Shown piece after piece: positions 26,646 to 33,595 of a stretch of 51,496 nucleotides of DNA. Source of the stretch: Candidatus Halocynthiibacter alkanivorans. GTDB lineage: Bacteria > Pseudomonadota > Alphaproteobacteria > Rhodobacterales > Rhodobacteraceae. Position numbers and translations under genes: made by a program. The notes beneath the pieces are model-generated. The model saw only the letters and a program-made list of their open reading frames with translations. It had not been told where the DNA came from and ran no database searches. The DNA lies in NCBI RefSeq assembly GCF_003333265.1, contig NZ_QOLB01000149.1:1-51496 (forward strand), given 5' to 3'. The stretch's first letter is position 1. Each line of letters starts with the position of its first letter.

Positions 26646-26873
26646 ATGGACAGTCGCCGCCGGCTATGGGCCAAAGCAATTACGTGGCAGGTGTTGGGTT
26701 TGTTTTCGATGACAGCTCTTGGCGCGGCATTTACCGGGTCGTTCACTGCTGGTGGGTATTTCGCCCTGGCAGCCGCGGCCATCGGTCTGATCAGCTATGT
26801 GATACACGAACGCTTGTGGGCGCGGGTGCAGTGGGGCAGAGCGAATAAGCACATCAGTCGAAACGAGTCCTGA
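26646..26873 (+). CDS. DUF2061 small membrane protein
   Basis: A 75-aa protein that matches DUF2061: basic start RRRLWAKAITWQVLGLFSMT, two membrane segments (about 12-30 and 33-54), and the ending YVIHERLWARVQWGR. The family is found as single genes in many proteobacteria, and its function is unknown to me. AAAGGA lies seven bases before the ATG. It starts 16 bp after the right arm of the inverted repeat, so its promoter is likely covered by the repressor-type site. The AraC gene follows 88 bp later. Confidence 0.9.
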   Translation: MDSRRRLWAKAITWQVLGLFSMTALGAAFTGSFTAGGYFALAAAAIGLISYVIHERLWARVQWGRANKHISRNES

Positions 26874-26901
26874 GCTTTTGTCGCCACGGGCAGCACAAGT
26901 C

Positions 26902-26914
26902 AGCAAGATTTGCT
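26902..26914. promoter_or_regulatory. Palindrome AGCAA-GAT-TTGCT before the AraC gene
   Basis: A perfect 5-bp inverted repeat with a 3-bp spacer sits 47 bp before the AraC-type start. It shares AGATTTGCT with the arms of the inverted repeat at 26560-26629, so it may be a weaker site for the same HTH regulator, or an AraC-gene operator. Confidence 0.3.
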
Positions 26915-26961
26915 AAAACCACTCATGTCAAACCGGACACGGATTGAATGGGAGCCCGGAC

Positions 26962-27795
26962 ATGGGGATCAATTACGAAAATCGCATGATGCGGGTGCTG
27001 GATTATATTCACCAGAACCCGGCTGGCGATCTGTCGTTGGATGCGCTGGCAGATGTCGCGGCACTGTCGCGGTTTCACTGGCACCGGGTCTTTGCGGCGA
27101 TCACCGGTGAAACCTGCGCTCAGGCGGTGCGCCGGGTGCGGTTGCATCTGGGCTCAGCAAAGTTGGTGCATTCTGCGGCCTCCGTGGACCAGATCGCCCG
27201 GGATGTGGGTTATAGTTCCGTGCAGAGTTTTTCGCGTGCGTTCTCCGAATCCTATGGCATGGCCCCCAATCAATTCCGTCAACGCGGCGATATGACGTCG
27301 CCGCTACTTAAAGTACGGAAAGGACAATATCCGATGTTCCCAGTGGAAATTAACACGCTTGAAGCCGGGGTCCTCGCGGGCCTGGTGCATCAAGGCAGCT
27401 ATTTTGAGATCGGTTCAAGTTTCGAAAAAGTGGCGGCGGTAGTTGCGGCGCGCAACCTGTGGCCTCAGACGCGCGGCATGGCAGCGGCCTACTGGCAGGA
27501 CCCGTCCGCGGTTGCCGAAAGTGAGCTGCGCAGTTTTGCGGGCGTGAAATGGACCGGCGAGGCGGTGCCCGAAGGGCTTGAACGACATGAGGTGGCGGCA
27601 GGGCGCTATGCGGTGATGCACTACAAGGGCCCCTATGCCGGTCTGCGTGCGGCCTATGATCATCTGTTTGGCGTCTGGCTGCCCGCAAGCGGCGAAGCGC
27701 CCGGCGATCAGCCCTGTCTTGAGGTCTATCTGAATGATCCGCGCGAAACAGCGCCGGACGATTTACTTACCGACGTCTGTGTCGTGCTGAAATAG
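26962..27795 (+). CDS. AraC-family regulator with GyrI-like effector domain
   Basis: The 277-aa protein has two N-terminal AraC-type HTHs (residues 8-105: LDALADVAALSRFHWHRVF, then IARDVGYSSVQSFSRAF) and a C-terminal GyrI-like/bacterial effector-binding domain (about 122-277, with FPVEINTLEAGVLAGLVHQG and HEVAAGRYAVMHYKGPY). The order HTH then effector domain matches Rob/YdeE-type regulators that sense small molecules. I chose the ATG at 26962, with GGAG eight bases upstream, over the TTG at 26944. It ends at a strong terminator shared with the convergent lyase gene. Confidence 0.9.
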   Translation: MGINYENRMMRVLDYIHQNPAGDLSLDALADVAALSRFHWHRVFAAITGETCAQAVRRVRLHLGSAKLVHSAASVDQIARDVGYSSVQSFSRAFSESYGMAPNQFRQRGDMTSPLLKVRKGQYPMFPVEINTLEAGVLAGLVHQGSYFEIGSSFEKVAAVVAARNLWPQTRGMAAAYWQDPSAVAESELRSFAGVKWTGEAVPEGLERHEVAAGRYAVMHYKGPYAGLRAAYDHLFGVWLPASGEAPGDQPCLEVYLNDPRETAPDDLLTDVCVVLK

Positions 27796-27812
27796 ACCCG
27801 GATGCAGAGAAC

Positions 27813-27837
27813 CGCCCCGCCTGTTGCCGGCGGGGCG
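27813..27837. terminator. Bidirectional terminator between AraC and malyl-CoA lyase
   Basis: A perfect 9-bp stem CGCCCCGCC/GGCGGGGCG with a 7-nt loop lies between the two convergent stops (27795 and 27844). The plus side is followed by TATTTGTCA. It lies close to both stops, so it probably serves both genes. Confidence 0.7.
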
Positions 27838-27843
27838 TATTTG

Positions 27844-28803
27844 TCATGATCCGGCGATCAGTTCGGACTGGGCAACGATAACTTCGGCCTGTTTGATCGA
27901 GGCAATGTCGACCAGACGGCCTTTGTACACTGTGGCGCCTTCGCCATTGGCCTTGGCAAGCTCCATCGCGGCGAGAATTTCACGGGCCTCTGAAACCTGG
28001 GCGTCGGACGGGGTGAACACGTCATTTGCCAGCGCGATCTGTTTGGGATGGATCGCCCATTTGCCCACCATGCCCAAAGTGGCCGAGCGCCGGGCCTGCG
28101 CGACAAACCCTTCGTCATCCGAAAAATCGCCAAACGGGCCGTCGACCGGCAGTACGCCATGGGTGCGGCAGGCGGCGACAATGGCAGTCTGGGCCCAGTG
28201 CCAGGGATCCGACCAGTGTTTCTGGCCCTGGTGCAGCATGTAGTAATTTTCCTGGGTGCCGCCGATGCCGGTGGTCTGCATTCCCATTGAAGCGGCAAAA
28301 TCTGCCGCGCCCAGGCTCATCGCCTGCAGGCGCGGGGAGGATGCGGCGATTTCCTCGACATGACTGAGGCCGGCAGCCGATTCAATGATGACTTCAAAGC
28401 TGATGGGGCTTTTGCGCCCGGTTGCGGCCTCAATGGCGCTTACCAGCGCATCCACCGCGTAAACGTCTGCGGCGCAGCCGACTTTGGGGATCATGATCTG
28501 ATCCAGCCGCGCGCCGCCCTGTTCCAACAGATCAACAACGTCGCGATACCAATATGGGGTATCCAGCCCGTTGATACGCACCGAAACGTATTTTTTGCCC
28601 CAGTCCACGGTGTTCAGCGCGGTGATGACATTGGCACGGGCGCTGTCTTTGTCAGACGGGGCAACAGAATCCTCAAGGTCCAGGTTGATGACGTCCGCCG
28701 CACTGGCTGCCATCTTTTCAAAAATGGCCGGGCGCGAGCCGGGGCCAAACAGCTGGCAGCGGTTCGGGCGGGCAGGGGCGGCGGGTTGGATGCGGAAACT
28801 CAT
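27844..28803 (-). CDS. mcl1: L-malyl-CoA/beta-methylmalyl-CoA lyase
   Basis: This lyase cleaves beta-methylmalyl-CoA to glyoxylate and propionyl-CoA (and malyl-CoA to glyoxylate and acetyl-CoA) in the ethylmalonyl-CoA pathway. The 319-aa protein is in the CitE/HpcH superfamily, with PGSRPAIFEKM, the Mg-binding LDLEDSVAPSDKD, EVIIESAAGL, and the C-terminal part GMVGKWAIHPKQIALAN. The opening FRIQPAAPARPNRCQLFGPG (about residues 3-22) is like the Rhodobacter Mcl1. I chose the ATG at 28803, with GAGG just upstream. PhaA and PhaB of the same pathway lie at 11-13 kb. Confidence 0.92.
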   Translation of the reverse strand: MSFRIQPAAPARPNRCQLFGPGSRPAIFEKMAASAADVINLDLEDSVAPSDKDSARANVITALNTVDWGKKYVSVRINGLDTPYWYRDVVDLLEQGGARLDQIMIPKVGCAADVYAVDALVSAIEAATGRKSPISFEVIIESAAGLSHVEEIAASSPRLQAMSLGAADFAASMGMQTTGIGGTQENYYMLHQGQKHWSDPWHWAQTAIVAACRTHGVLPVDGPFGDFSDDEGFVAQARRSATLGMVGKWAIHPKQIALANDVFTPSDAQVSEAREILAAMELAKANGEGATVYKGRLVDIASIKQAEVIVAQSELIAGS

Positions 28804-28879
28804 GGCGACCTCAGCGTAAGGATGTTGCTCGTATCTATCCGCAATAGTTACATTGTTGCGCACTTGTCTGCAAGCAGTG

Positions 28880-28953
28880 TTTCGCATGTGCAGAAATTTA
28901 GCCGCGCCGCAGCAATTTCGCAGAAAGCGGGCAGCGTGTGGAGATTCTGCGAA
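28880..28953. promoter_or_regulatory. Repeated palindromic motifs between mcl1 and dgcN
   Basis: The interval between the divergent genes (28804-29078) has TTCGCAGAA at 28917-28925 and its inverse TTCTGCGAA at 28945-28953, and TTTCGCATGTGCAGAAA at 28880-28896 with inner GCA-TG-TGC. They share a GCAGAAA core, also present in the twin operator at 26.6 kb. Whether a regulator uses them is inference. Confidence 0.35.
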
Positions 28954-29078
28954 GAAAATTCATAAAAGGCCAGGTCAGGTGAAGGATTCTCCCAAAATTC
29001 GGCAATACTGCAGGCAAATACGCGATCACATCCCACAGATCATCGCTACAAGGAGAGCAAGCACAGTGGAGAACCGAC

Positions 29079-30080
29079 ATGATCAAGACACCTTATCTTC
29101 TTTTCCTCGGAGACGCGCCTGACGCCCTGGCCGCCAAAGTTGCCCAGGGTATCAAGGACTGGCGTCCGGATCACGCCGTGGCTCAGTTCCGCATGGAAGG
29201 CTGCAACGCCGATATGGGCCTGCCCGATATGACGCTGGCCGAGGCCCGCGCCGCCGGGGCGGAAACCCTGGTGATTGGCGTTGCCAACCGCGGCGGGGTG
29301 ATTTCGCCCGCTTGGAAAAAAGTACTGGTGCTGGCGCTGGAAGAAGGTTTTGACCTTGCATCCGGTCTGCACAATCTTTTGCGCGATGAGGCGGATCTGG
29401 TGGCAGTGGCTGAGGCTTGCGGCCGTGAGCTGCATGATGTGCGGGTGCCCGAAGTGGAATATCCGATCGCCAACGGGGTGAAACGCAGCGGCAAACGTTG
29501 CCTGGCCGTGGGCACCGATTGCTCGGTCGGAAAAATGTACACCGCTCTGGCGCTGGACAAGTCCATGCAGGCCAAAGGCATGAAGTCGTCCTTCCGCGCC
29601 ACCGGGCAGACCGGTATCCTGATCACCGGGGACGGAGTGCCGCTTGACGCAGTTGTTGCCGATTTCATGGCGGGCGCGGTTGAATATATCTCGCCTGACA
29701 ATGAAGCTGACCACTGGGACCTGATCGAGGGTCAGGGCAGCCTGTTCCACGTCTCTTATTCCGGCGTGACAATGGCGCTGGTCCACGGCGGTCAGCCGGA
29801 TGCGCTGATCCTGTGCCACGAACCCACCCGCGAACATATGCGCGGCCTGCCAGGCTATGCGCTGCCCAGCCTTCAGACGCTGCGGGACACGGCACTGCCA
29901 CTGGCGCAGGTTGCAAACCCGGCATGCAAAGTTGTCGGCATCTCAATCAACACCGCCAATATGAGTGAAGAAGACGCGCTGGCCTATCTTGCCGAGATTG
30001 AGGCCGAAATGGGCTTGCCGGCGGTGGACCCGTTCCGTCAGGGTGCCGACAGGCTGGCAGACGCGCTGGCGGCAATCTGA
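29079..30080 (+). CDS. dgcN: DgcN: D-glutamate N-acetyltransferase (DUF1611)
   Basis: DUF1611 proteins of this type have been described as D-glutamate N-acetyltransferases (DgcN), the first step of a marine D-glutamate catabolic route. The 333-aa protein has an N-terminal domain (1-130) and a P-loop-like segment, GTDCSVGKMYTALAL (about 145-159), then GQTGILITGDGVPLD and VEGQGSLFHVSYSG-like IEGQGSLFH. The ATG at 29079 has a ribosome site about eight bases upstream. It is followed by dgcA (7-bp gap) and dat (10-bp gap), a three-gene operon divergent from malyl-CoA lyase. Confidence in the reaction depends on synteny and recall of the family. Confidence 0.85.
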   Translation: MIKTPYLLFLGDAPDALAAKVAQGIKDWRPDHAVAQFRMEGCNADMGLPDMTLAEARAAGAETLVIGVANRGGVISPAWKKVLVLALEEGFDLASGLHNLLRDEADLVAVAEACGRELHDVRVPEVEYPIANGVKRSGKRCLAVGTDCSVGKMYTALALDKSMQAKGMKSSFRATGQTGILITGDGVPLDAVVADFMAGAVEYISPDNEADHWDLIEGQGSLFHVSYSGVTMALVHGGQPDALILCHEPTREHMRGLPGYALPSLQTLRDTALPLAQVANPACKVVGISINTANMSEEDALAYLAEIEAEMGLPAVDPFRQGADRLADALAAI

Positions 30081-30087
30081 GGTGCCC

Positions 30088-31053
30088 ATGCAACTGACTG
30101 TATCCCCCGATACCTATCGGCTCGCCGAGGTGTTCACCATCTCGCGCGGGTCCCGCACTGACGCCAAAGTTCTGACCGTCCGGATTACTGACGGGCTTCA
30201 CCAGGGCTGGGGGGAATGTGTGCCCTACGCCCGCTATGGCGAAACGCTGGACAGTGTGACCGCAGAAGTTGAAGCGCTGCCATTGCCGCTGAACCGTGCG
30301 CAGTTGCAGGACCTGTTGCCCGCCGGAGCCGCGCGCAACGCAGTGGATTGCGCCCTGTGGGATCTTGAAGCCAAACGCGCCGGCAAACGGGTGTGGGAAC
30401 TGGCCGGGCTGGCCGCCCCTGGTCCCGAGCTGACCGCCTTTACCCTGTCACTGGGAGAGCCCGCTGACATGCGGGCGGCGGCGGCGCGCAATTCATTCCG
30501 TCCGCTGCTTAAAATCAAATTGGGCACACCGGATGACATGGCGCGGCTTGAGGCCGTGCGCCAGGGCGCGCCCAAATCCCGCATTATCGTCGACGCCAAT
30601 GAGGGCTGGACGGCCGAAGTCTATGCCGATCTGGCGCCACATCTGTTGCGCCTGGGGGTTGATATGGTGGAACAACCGCTGCCGGCGGGCCAGGACGACA
30701 TGCTGGCCGAGATCGCGCGGCCACTGCCGGTCTGTGCCGATGAAAGCTGTCATGATCGCGCCAGCCTGCCCGCGCTAAAAGGCAAATACGATATGGTCAA
30801 CATCAAGCTGGACAAGACCGGTGGTCTGACCGAAGCGCTTTTGCTGCGGGAGCAGGCACTTGCGGAAGGTTACGGCGTCATGGTCGGCTGCATGGTTGGC
30901 AGCTCGCTGGCGATGGCGCCTGCGGTGCTGGTGGCACAGGGCGTGGCAGTGACAGACCTTGACGGGCCGCTGCTTCTGGCCGAAGACCGGGAGAACGCGT
31001 TAAAGTTTGATGACGCCGGGGTGCACCCGTCTGTGGCGGCGCTCTGGGGCTAA
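30088..31053 (+). CDS. dgcA: DgcA: N-acetyl-D-glutamate racemase (enolase superfamily)
   Basis: The 321-aa protein is in the dipeptide-epimerase group of the enolase superfamily. Visible catalytic parts are K142-I-K144 (first Lys pair), the metal ligands D169 (in VDANEGW), E195 (VEQPLP) and D218 (ADES), and the second Lys region KLDKTGG at 240-246. In the DgcN-DgcA pathway it converts N-acetyl-D-glutamate to the L form; a dipeptide epimerase (L-Ala-D/L-Glu) is the alternative. The adjacent dgcN favours the first reading. I chose the ATG at 30088; the long upstream frame overlaps dgcN. Confidence 0.83.
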   Translation: MQLTVSPDTYRLAEVFTISRGSRTDAKVLTVRITDGLHQGWGECVPYARYGETLDSVTAEVEALPLPLNRAQLQDLLPAGAARNAVDCALWDLEAKRAGKRVWELAGLAAPGPELTAFTLSLGEPADMRAAAARNSFRPLLKIKLGTPDDMARLEAVRQGAPKSRIIVDANEGWTAEVYADLAPHLLRLGVDMVEQPLPAGQDDMLAEIARPLPVCADESCHDRASLPALKGKYDMVNIKLDKTGGLTEALLLREQALAEGYGVMVGCMVGSSLAMAPAVLVAQGVAVTDLDGPLLLAEDRENALKFDDAGVHPSVAALWG

Positions 31054-31063
31054 GGAGAGAAGT

Positions 31064-31924
31064 ATGAGCCGGATTGTATATGTAAACGGAGAGTACCTGC
31101 CCGAGGGTGAAGCCAAGGTTTCGATTTTTGACCGTGGTTTTCTGATGGCCGACGGCATCTATGAGGTGACCTCGGTTCTGGAAGGCAAGCTGGTTGATTT
31201 TGAAGGCCACGTTCTGCGCCTTCAGCGCTCTCTGTCAGAGCTGGACATGGCGTCGCCGGTGGACATGGACGAACTGCTGACAATTCACCGCGAACTGGTG
31301 GCCCGCAACGAGCTGGACGAGGGTGGCGTTTACCTGCAGATCACCCGTGGCGCGCCGGCGGACCGTGATTTTGTCTTCCCCGACCCAGCGGAAACCCCGT
31401 CCACCATCGTTATGTTCACCCAGTCAAAAAACCTGGCGAACGCCCCCTCGGTTCAGACCGGGATTTCGGTGATTTCCATTGAAGACCTGCGCTGGGGCCG
31501 TCGCGACATCAAAACCGTGCAATTGCTCTACCCGTCGATGGGGAAAATGATGGCGAAAAAAGCCGGTGCTGACGATGCCTGGCTGGTTGAGGATGGTTTT
31601 GTCACCGAAGGCACCTCGAACAACGCCTATATCGTGAAGGGCGGCAAGATCATCACCCGCCAGTTGTCCAACGACATCCTGCATGGCATCACCCGCGCGG
31701 CGGTTCTGCGTTTCGCGTCCGAGGCGCAGATGGAAGTGGAAGAACGTCTGTTCTCCATCGAAGAAGCGCAGCAGGCGGACGAGGCCTTTATCACTTCGGC
31801 GACGACCTTTGTGCAGCCGGTTGTGAAAATTGACGGCGAAACCGTCGGCACCGGCACCCCGGGTCCGGTGGCCATGCGTCTGCGCGAAATCTACCTGGAT
31901 GAAAGCCGCAAGGCGGCGATCTGA
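31064..31924 (+). CDS. dat: D-amino-acid aminotransferase (class IV)
   Basis: It moves an amino group between D-amino acids and 2-oxo acids such as 2-oxoglutarate, giving D-glutamate. The 286-aa fold-type IV PLP enzyme has FDRGFLMADGIYEV near the N-terminus, the PLP lysine K150 in WGRRDIKTVQLL (as in Bacillus-type D-aminotransferases), and VTEGTSNNAYIV. Class IV includes branched-chain and 4-amino-4-deoxychorismate enzymes, but RRDIKT and the position after dgcNA favour the D-specific one. The ATG at 31064 has AAGGAG upstream. It would funnel mixed D-amino acids into the D-glutamate route. Confidence 0.9.
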   Translation: MSRIVYVNGEYLPEGEAKVSIFDRGFLMADGIYEVTSVLEGKLVDFEGHVLRLQRSLSELDMASPVDMDELLTIHRELVARNELDEGGVYLQITRGAPADRDFVFPDPAETPSTIVMFTQSKNLANAPSVQTGISVISIEDLRWGRRDIKTVQLLYPSMGKMMAKKAGADDAWLVEDGFVTEGTSNNAYIVKGGKIITRQLSNDILHGITRAAVLRFASEAQMEVEERLFSIEEAQQADEAFITSATTFVQPVVKIDGETVGTGTPGPVAMRLREIYLDESRKAAI

Positions 31925-31941
31925 CCCCACTGATATTCAGG

Positions 31942-31969
31942 CTGTTCCCGGTTGAGAAATCGGGGGCAG
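31942..31969 (+). terminator. Possible hairpin after dat
   Basis: CTGTTCCCG (31942-31950) can pair with CGGGGGCAG (31961-31969) in a 9-bp stem including two G-T pairs, with a 10-nt loop. No T-run follows, so termination strength is uncertain. Confidence 0.3.
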
Positions 31970-31979
31970 CCCCAAGCGG

Positions 31980-32624
31980 TTACGGGTGGTAGCCCAGCAA
32001 GATCACCAGAAACGGGATCGGCGCCACCGCGATCAGCACCGTCAGCAGGAAGCCTGGCAGCGAATAAAGCCGGCTCATCCCGGCGAGCATCGCCAGCCCG
32101 CCACCGCCGCCGATCAGAGAATTTCCCGGAATATTAAGCGCCACACCCAGGGCGAGATAGCGATACCGCAACAGGTTTGGCGCCAGCCGGTTGGGAAACT
32201 GAGCGGCAAGGTAATCACGGCGTTCGCTCAGCGTCATCTGCGCCGACCGCGCGACCAGATTGCTGGCTTTTTGCATGTGAATTGCGGCAAAAATCCTGGC
32301 CAGCACCGCCGGCGGGCAAAGCCGTCCTGCCAGATAGGCCAGGCTGAGCGCTCCAACCATGGTGATATACACGAGCGCGGCAATCTGATCGCCAAATGTG
32401 GACATAAGCCCGAGGCCGATTTCCGCGCCGGGGACAAATGGCACTGCGGAAGCCAGAAAATAAATCACCGCTGTGACCCAGACCATCGGCGGCATACCAG
32501 TGTCGTCACCGTCTGACGTTTCCAGCCCGGCGATATCCGGCAGCAGGTGGCCCACGCCCCAGCCCAGCCCAAGCAGCGCCCCGTAAAAGGCGATGATCCA
32601 AAACCAGCGTTTCACGCGAACCAT
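31980..32624 (-). CDS. Polytopic membrane protein, DedA/VTT-like
   Basis: The 214-aa protein has about five hydrophobic segments: near residues 6-25, 46-65, 78-100, 150-172 and 187-208. The segment SAVPFVPGAEIGLGLMSTFG and the block LGVALNIPGNSLIGGGGG resemble the paired motifs of DedA/VTT-family transporters, which have matching Gly/Pro-rich re-entrant parts, though it is too divergent for me to name the family firmly. I chose the ATG at 32624, at the start of MVRVKRWFW; the open frame from 32723 has proline-rich, unlikely sequence. It is convergent with dat. Confidence 0.7.
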   Translation of the reverse strand: MVRVKRWFWIIAFYGALLGLGWGVGHLLPDIAGLETSDGDDTGMPPMVWVTAVIYFLASAVPFVPGAEIGLGLMSTFGDQIAALVYITMVGALSLAYLAGRLCPPAVLARIFAAIHMQKASNLVARSAQMTLSERRDYLAAQFPNRLAPNLLRYRYLALGVALNIPGNSLIGGGGGLAMLAGMSRLYSLPGFLLTVLIAVAPIPFLVILLGYHP

Positions 32625-32761
32625 GCTGCACGGCGGCAGTGGTTTCGGTTCCCTAGCAGCCCCACCCAGGGGGGGGATTCTCTGAAATATCGGGTCATAA
32701 TACACCTCTGTGACAGCCCCCACAGGACAGCGGAGGTCTCACATCGCATTTGTCAGCGCGA

Positions 32762-33079
32762 TCAGCCTTTGTCCGGTCCGACGTTTTCTTCAAAGGCGAC
32801 TTTGAATTCAGCCTGCTTTTGCGGGCTGGCGTCGGACTGATAATTGGCTTTCCACTCGGCCATGCTCATGCCGTAATAGATTTCGCGCGCCTCATTCTTG
32901 TCCATCTCGATGCCGCGCTCATTGGCGGCCTCCTGGTACCAGCGCGACAGGCAGTTGCGGCAGAACCCGGTCAGGTTCATCATATCGATGTTTTGCACAT
33001 CGGTGCGTTTTTCCATCAGGTGCTGGCGCAGGGTGCGAAAAGCGGCAGCTTCAATTTCTATGCGGGTCTGGTCGTCCAT
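32762..33079 (-). CDS. DUF1244 family protein
   Basis: A 105-aa protein matching DUF1244, small helical proteins found widely in proteobacteria and of unknown function. Visible parts are AAAFRTLRQHL near the start, NIDMMNLTGFCRNCLSRWY with the CRNC pair (residues 40-43), and IYYGMSMAEWKANYQ. The two cysteines suggest metal or redox chemistry, but that is unproven. The ATG at 33079 follows AAAGGA. It lies 11 bp after the CHMI-like gene, so the two are probably one transcript. Confidence 0.88.
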   Translation of the reverse strand: MDDQTRIEIEAAAFRTLRQHLMEKRTDVQNIDMMNLTGFCRNCLSRWYQEAANERGIEMDKNEAREIYYGMSMAEWKANYQSDASPQKQAEFKVAFEENVGPDKG

Positions 33080-33090
33080 GTCCGATCCTT

Positions 33091-33435
33091 TCACAAGTTG
33101 CGTTTGGCGTAGGTCGCTGTGGTGATTTCTTTGATCTCCACCGACAGATTGGCCACAGTGGGCAGTTTTTCATCCAGCAGCGCCAGCAAGCCGCTGGTCA
33201 GCCCGGCCTGAACTTCCTCTGAGCGCCCCTGCAGCAGGCGGATGGTGGCATGCAGGAAATCCTGACGTTCACAGCCAAGTGCGGCATGGCCCACAGCGGT
33301 CGCGCGTACTTTTACCGCGCCGGAATTGGGAAATGCGCCGGTTTCGATGGCAAATGCGCAAATGTCATTGCAAAGAGTTTGCATGTCATGTGCAGTCTCG
33401 AGGTCAGGCGAATATTCCAGAACAAAATGAGGCAT
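33091..33435 (-). CDS. 5-carboxymethyl-2-hydroxymuconate isomerase-like protein
   Basis: The 114-aa protein belongs to the CHMI (HpaF) branch of the tautomerase superfamily, with an N-terminal Met-Pro start: after Met removal, Pro1 would be the catalytic base (MPHFVLEYSPDL). The family acts in homoprotocatechuate breakdown, but no other hpa genes are present, so the substrate may differ. The block VKVRATAVGHAALG follows. The ATG at 33435 has GGAG seven bases upstream. It forms a small unit with DUF1244. Confidence 0.85.
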   Translation of the reverse strand: MPHFVLEYSPDLETAHDMQTLCNDICAFAIETGAFPNSGAVKVRATAVGHAALGCERQDFLHATIRLLQGRSEEVQAGLTSGLLALLDEKLPTVANLSVEIKEITTATYAKRNL

Positions 33436-33518
33436 TTGGGCTCCTTGAAGGGGTAAAGTGCTAGCTGGTCTGCATGGACGTTTACATGTGCTTACAAAAA
33501 TCAAAGACAATGCGCCAG

Positions 33519-33549
33519 TTGTCAGCGGCTTTGAATTCAGCCATATAGA
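33519..33549 (+). promoter_or_regulatory. Candidate promoter of pyk
   Basis: TTGTCA (33519-33524) and TATAGA (33544-33549) are separated by 19 bp, longer than ideal, in the 160-bp gap before pyk. The hexamers match 5 of 6 and 4 of 6. It leaves a leader of about 40 nt. Confidence 0.3.
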
Positions 33550-33595
33550 GCGCGGCCCACCAAAAAATTGAAACGACTATAAGGAACGAGGCAAT

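Noticed and set aside
30234-30599. Minus-strand frame opposite dgcA
   Set aside because: It lies inside dgcA, which has all catalytic residues; the reverse frame has no motif.
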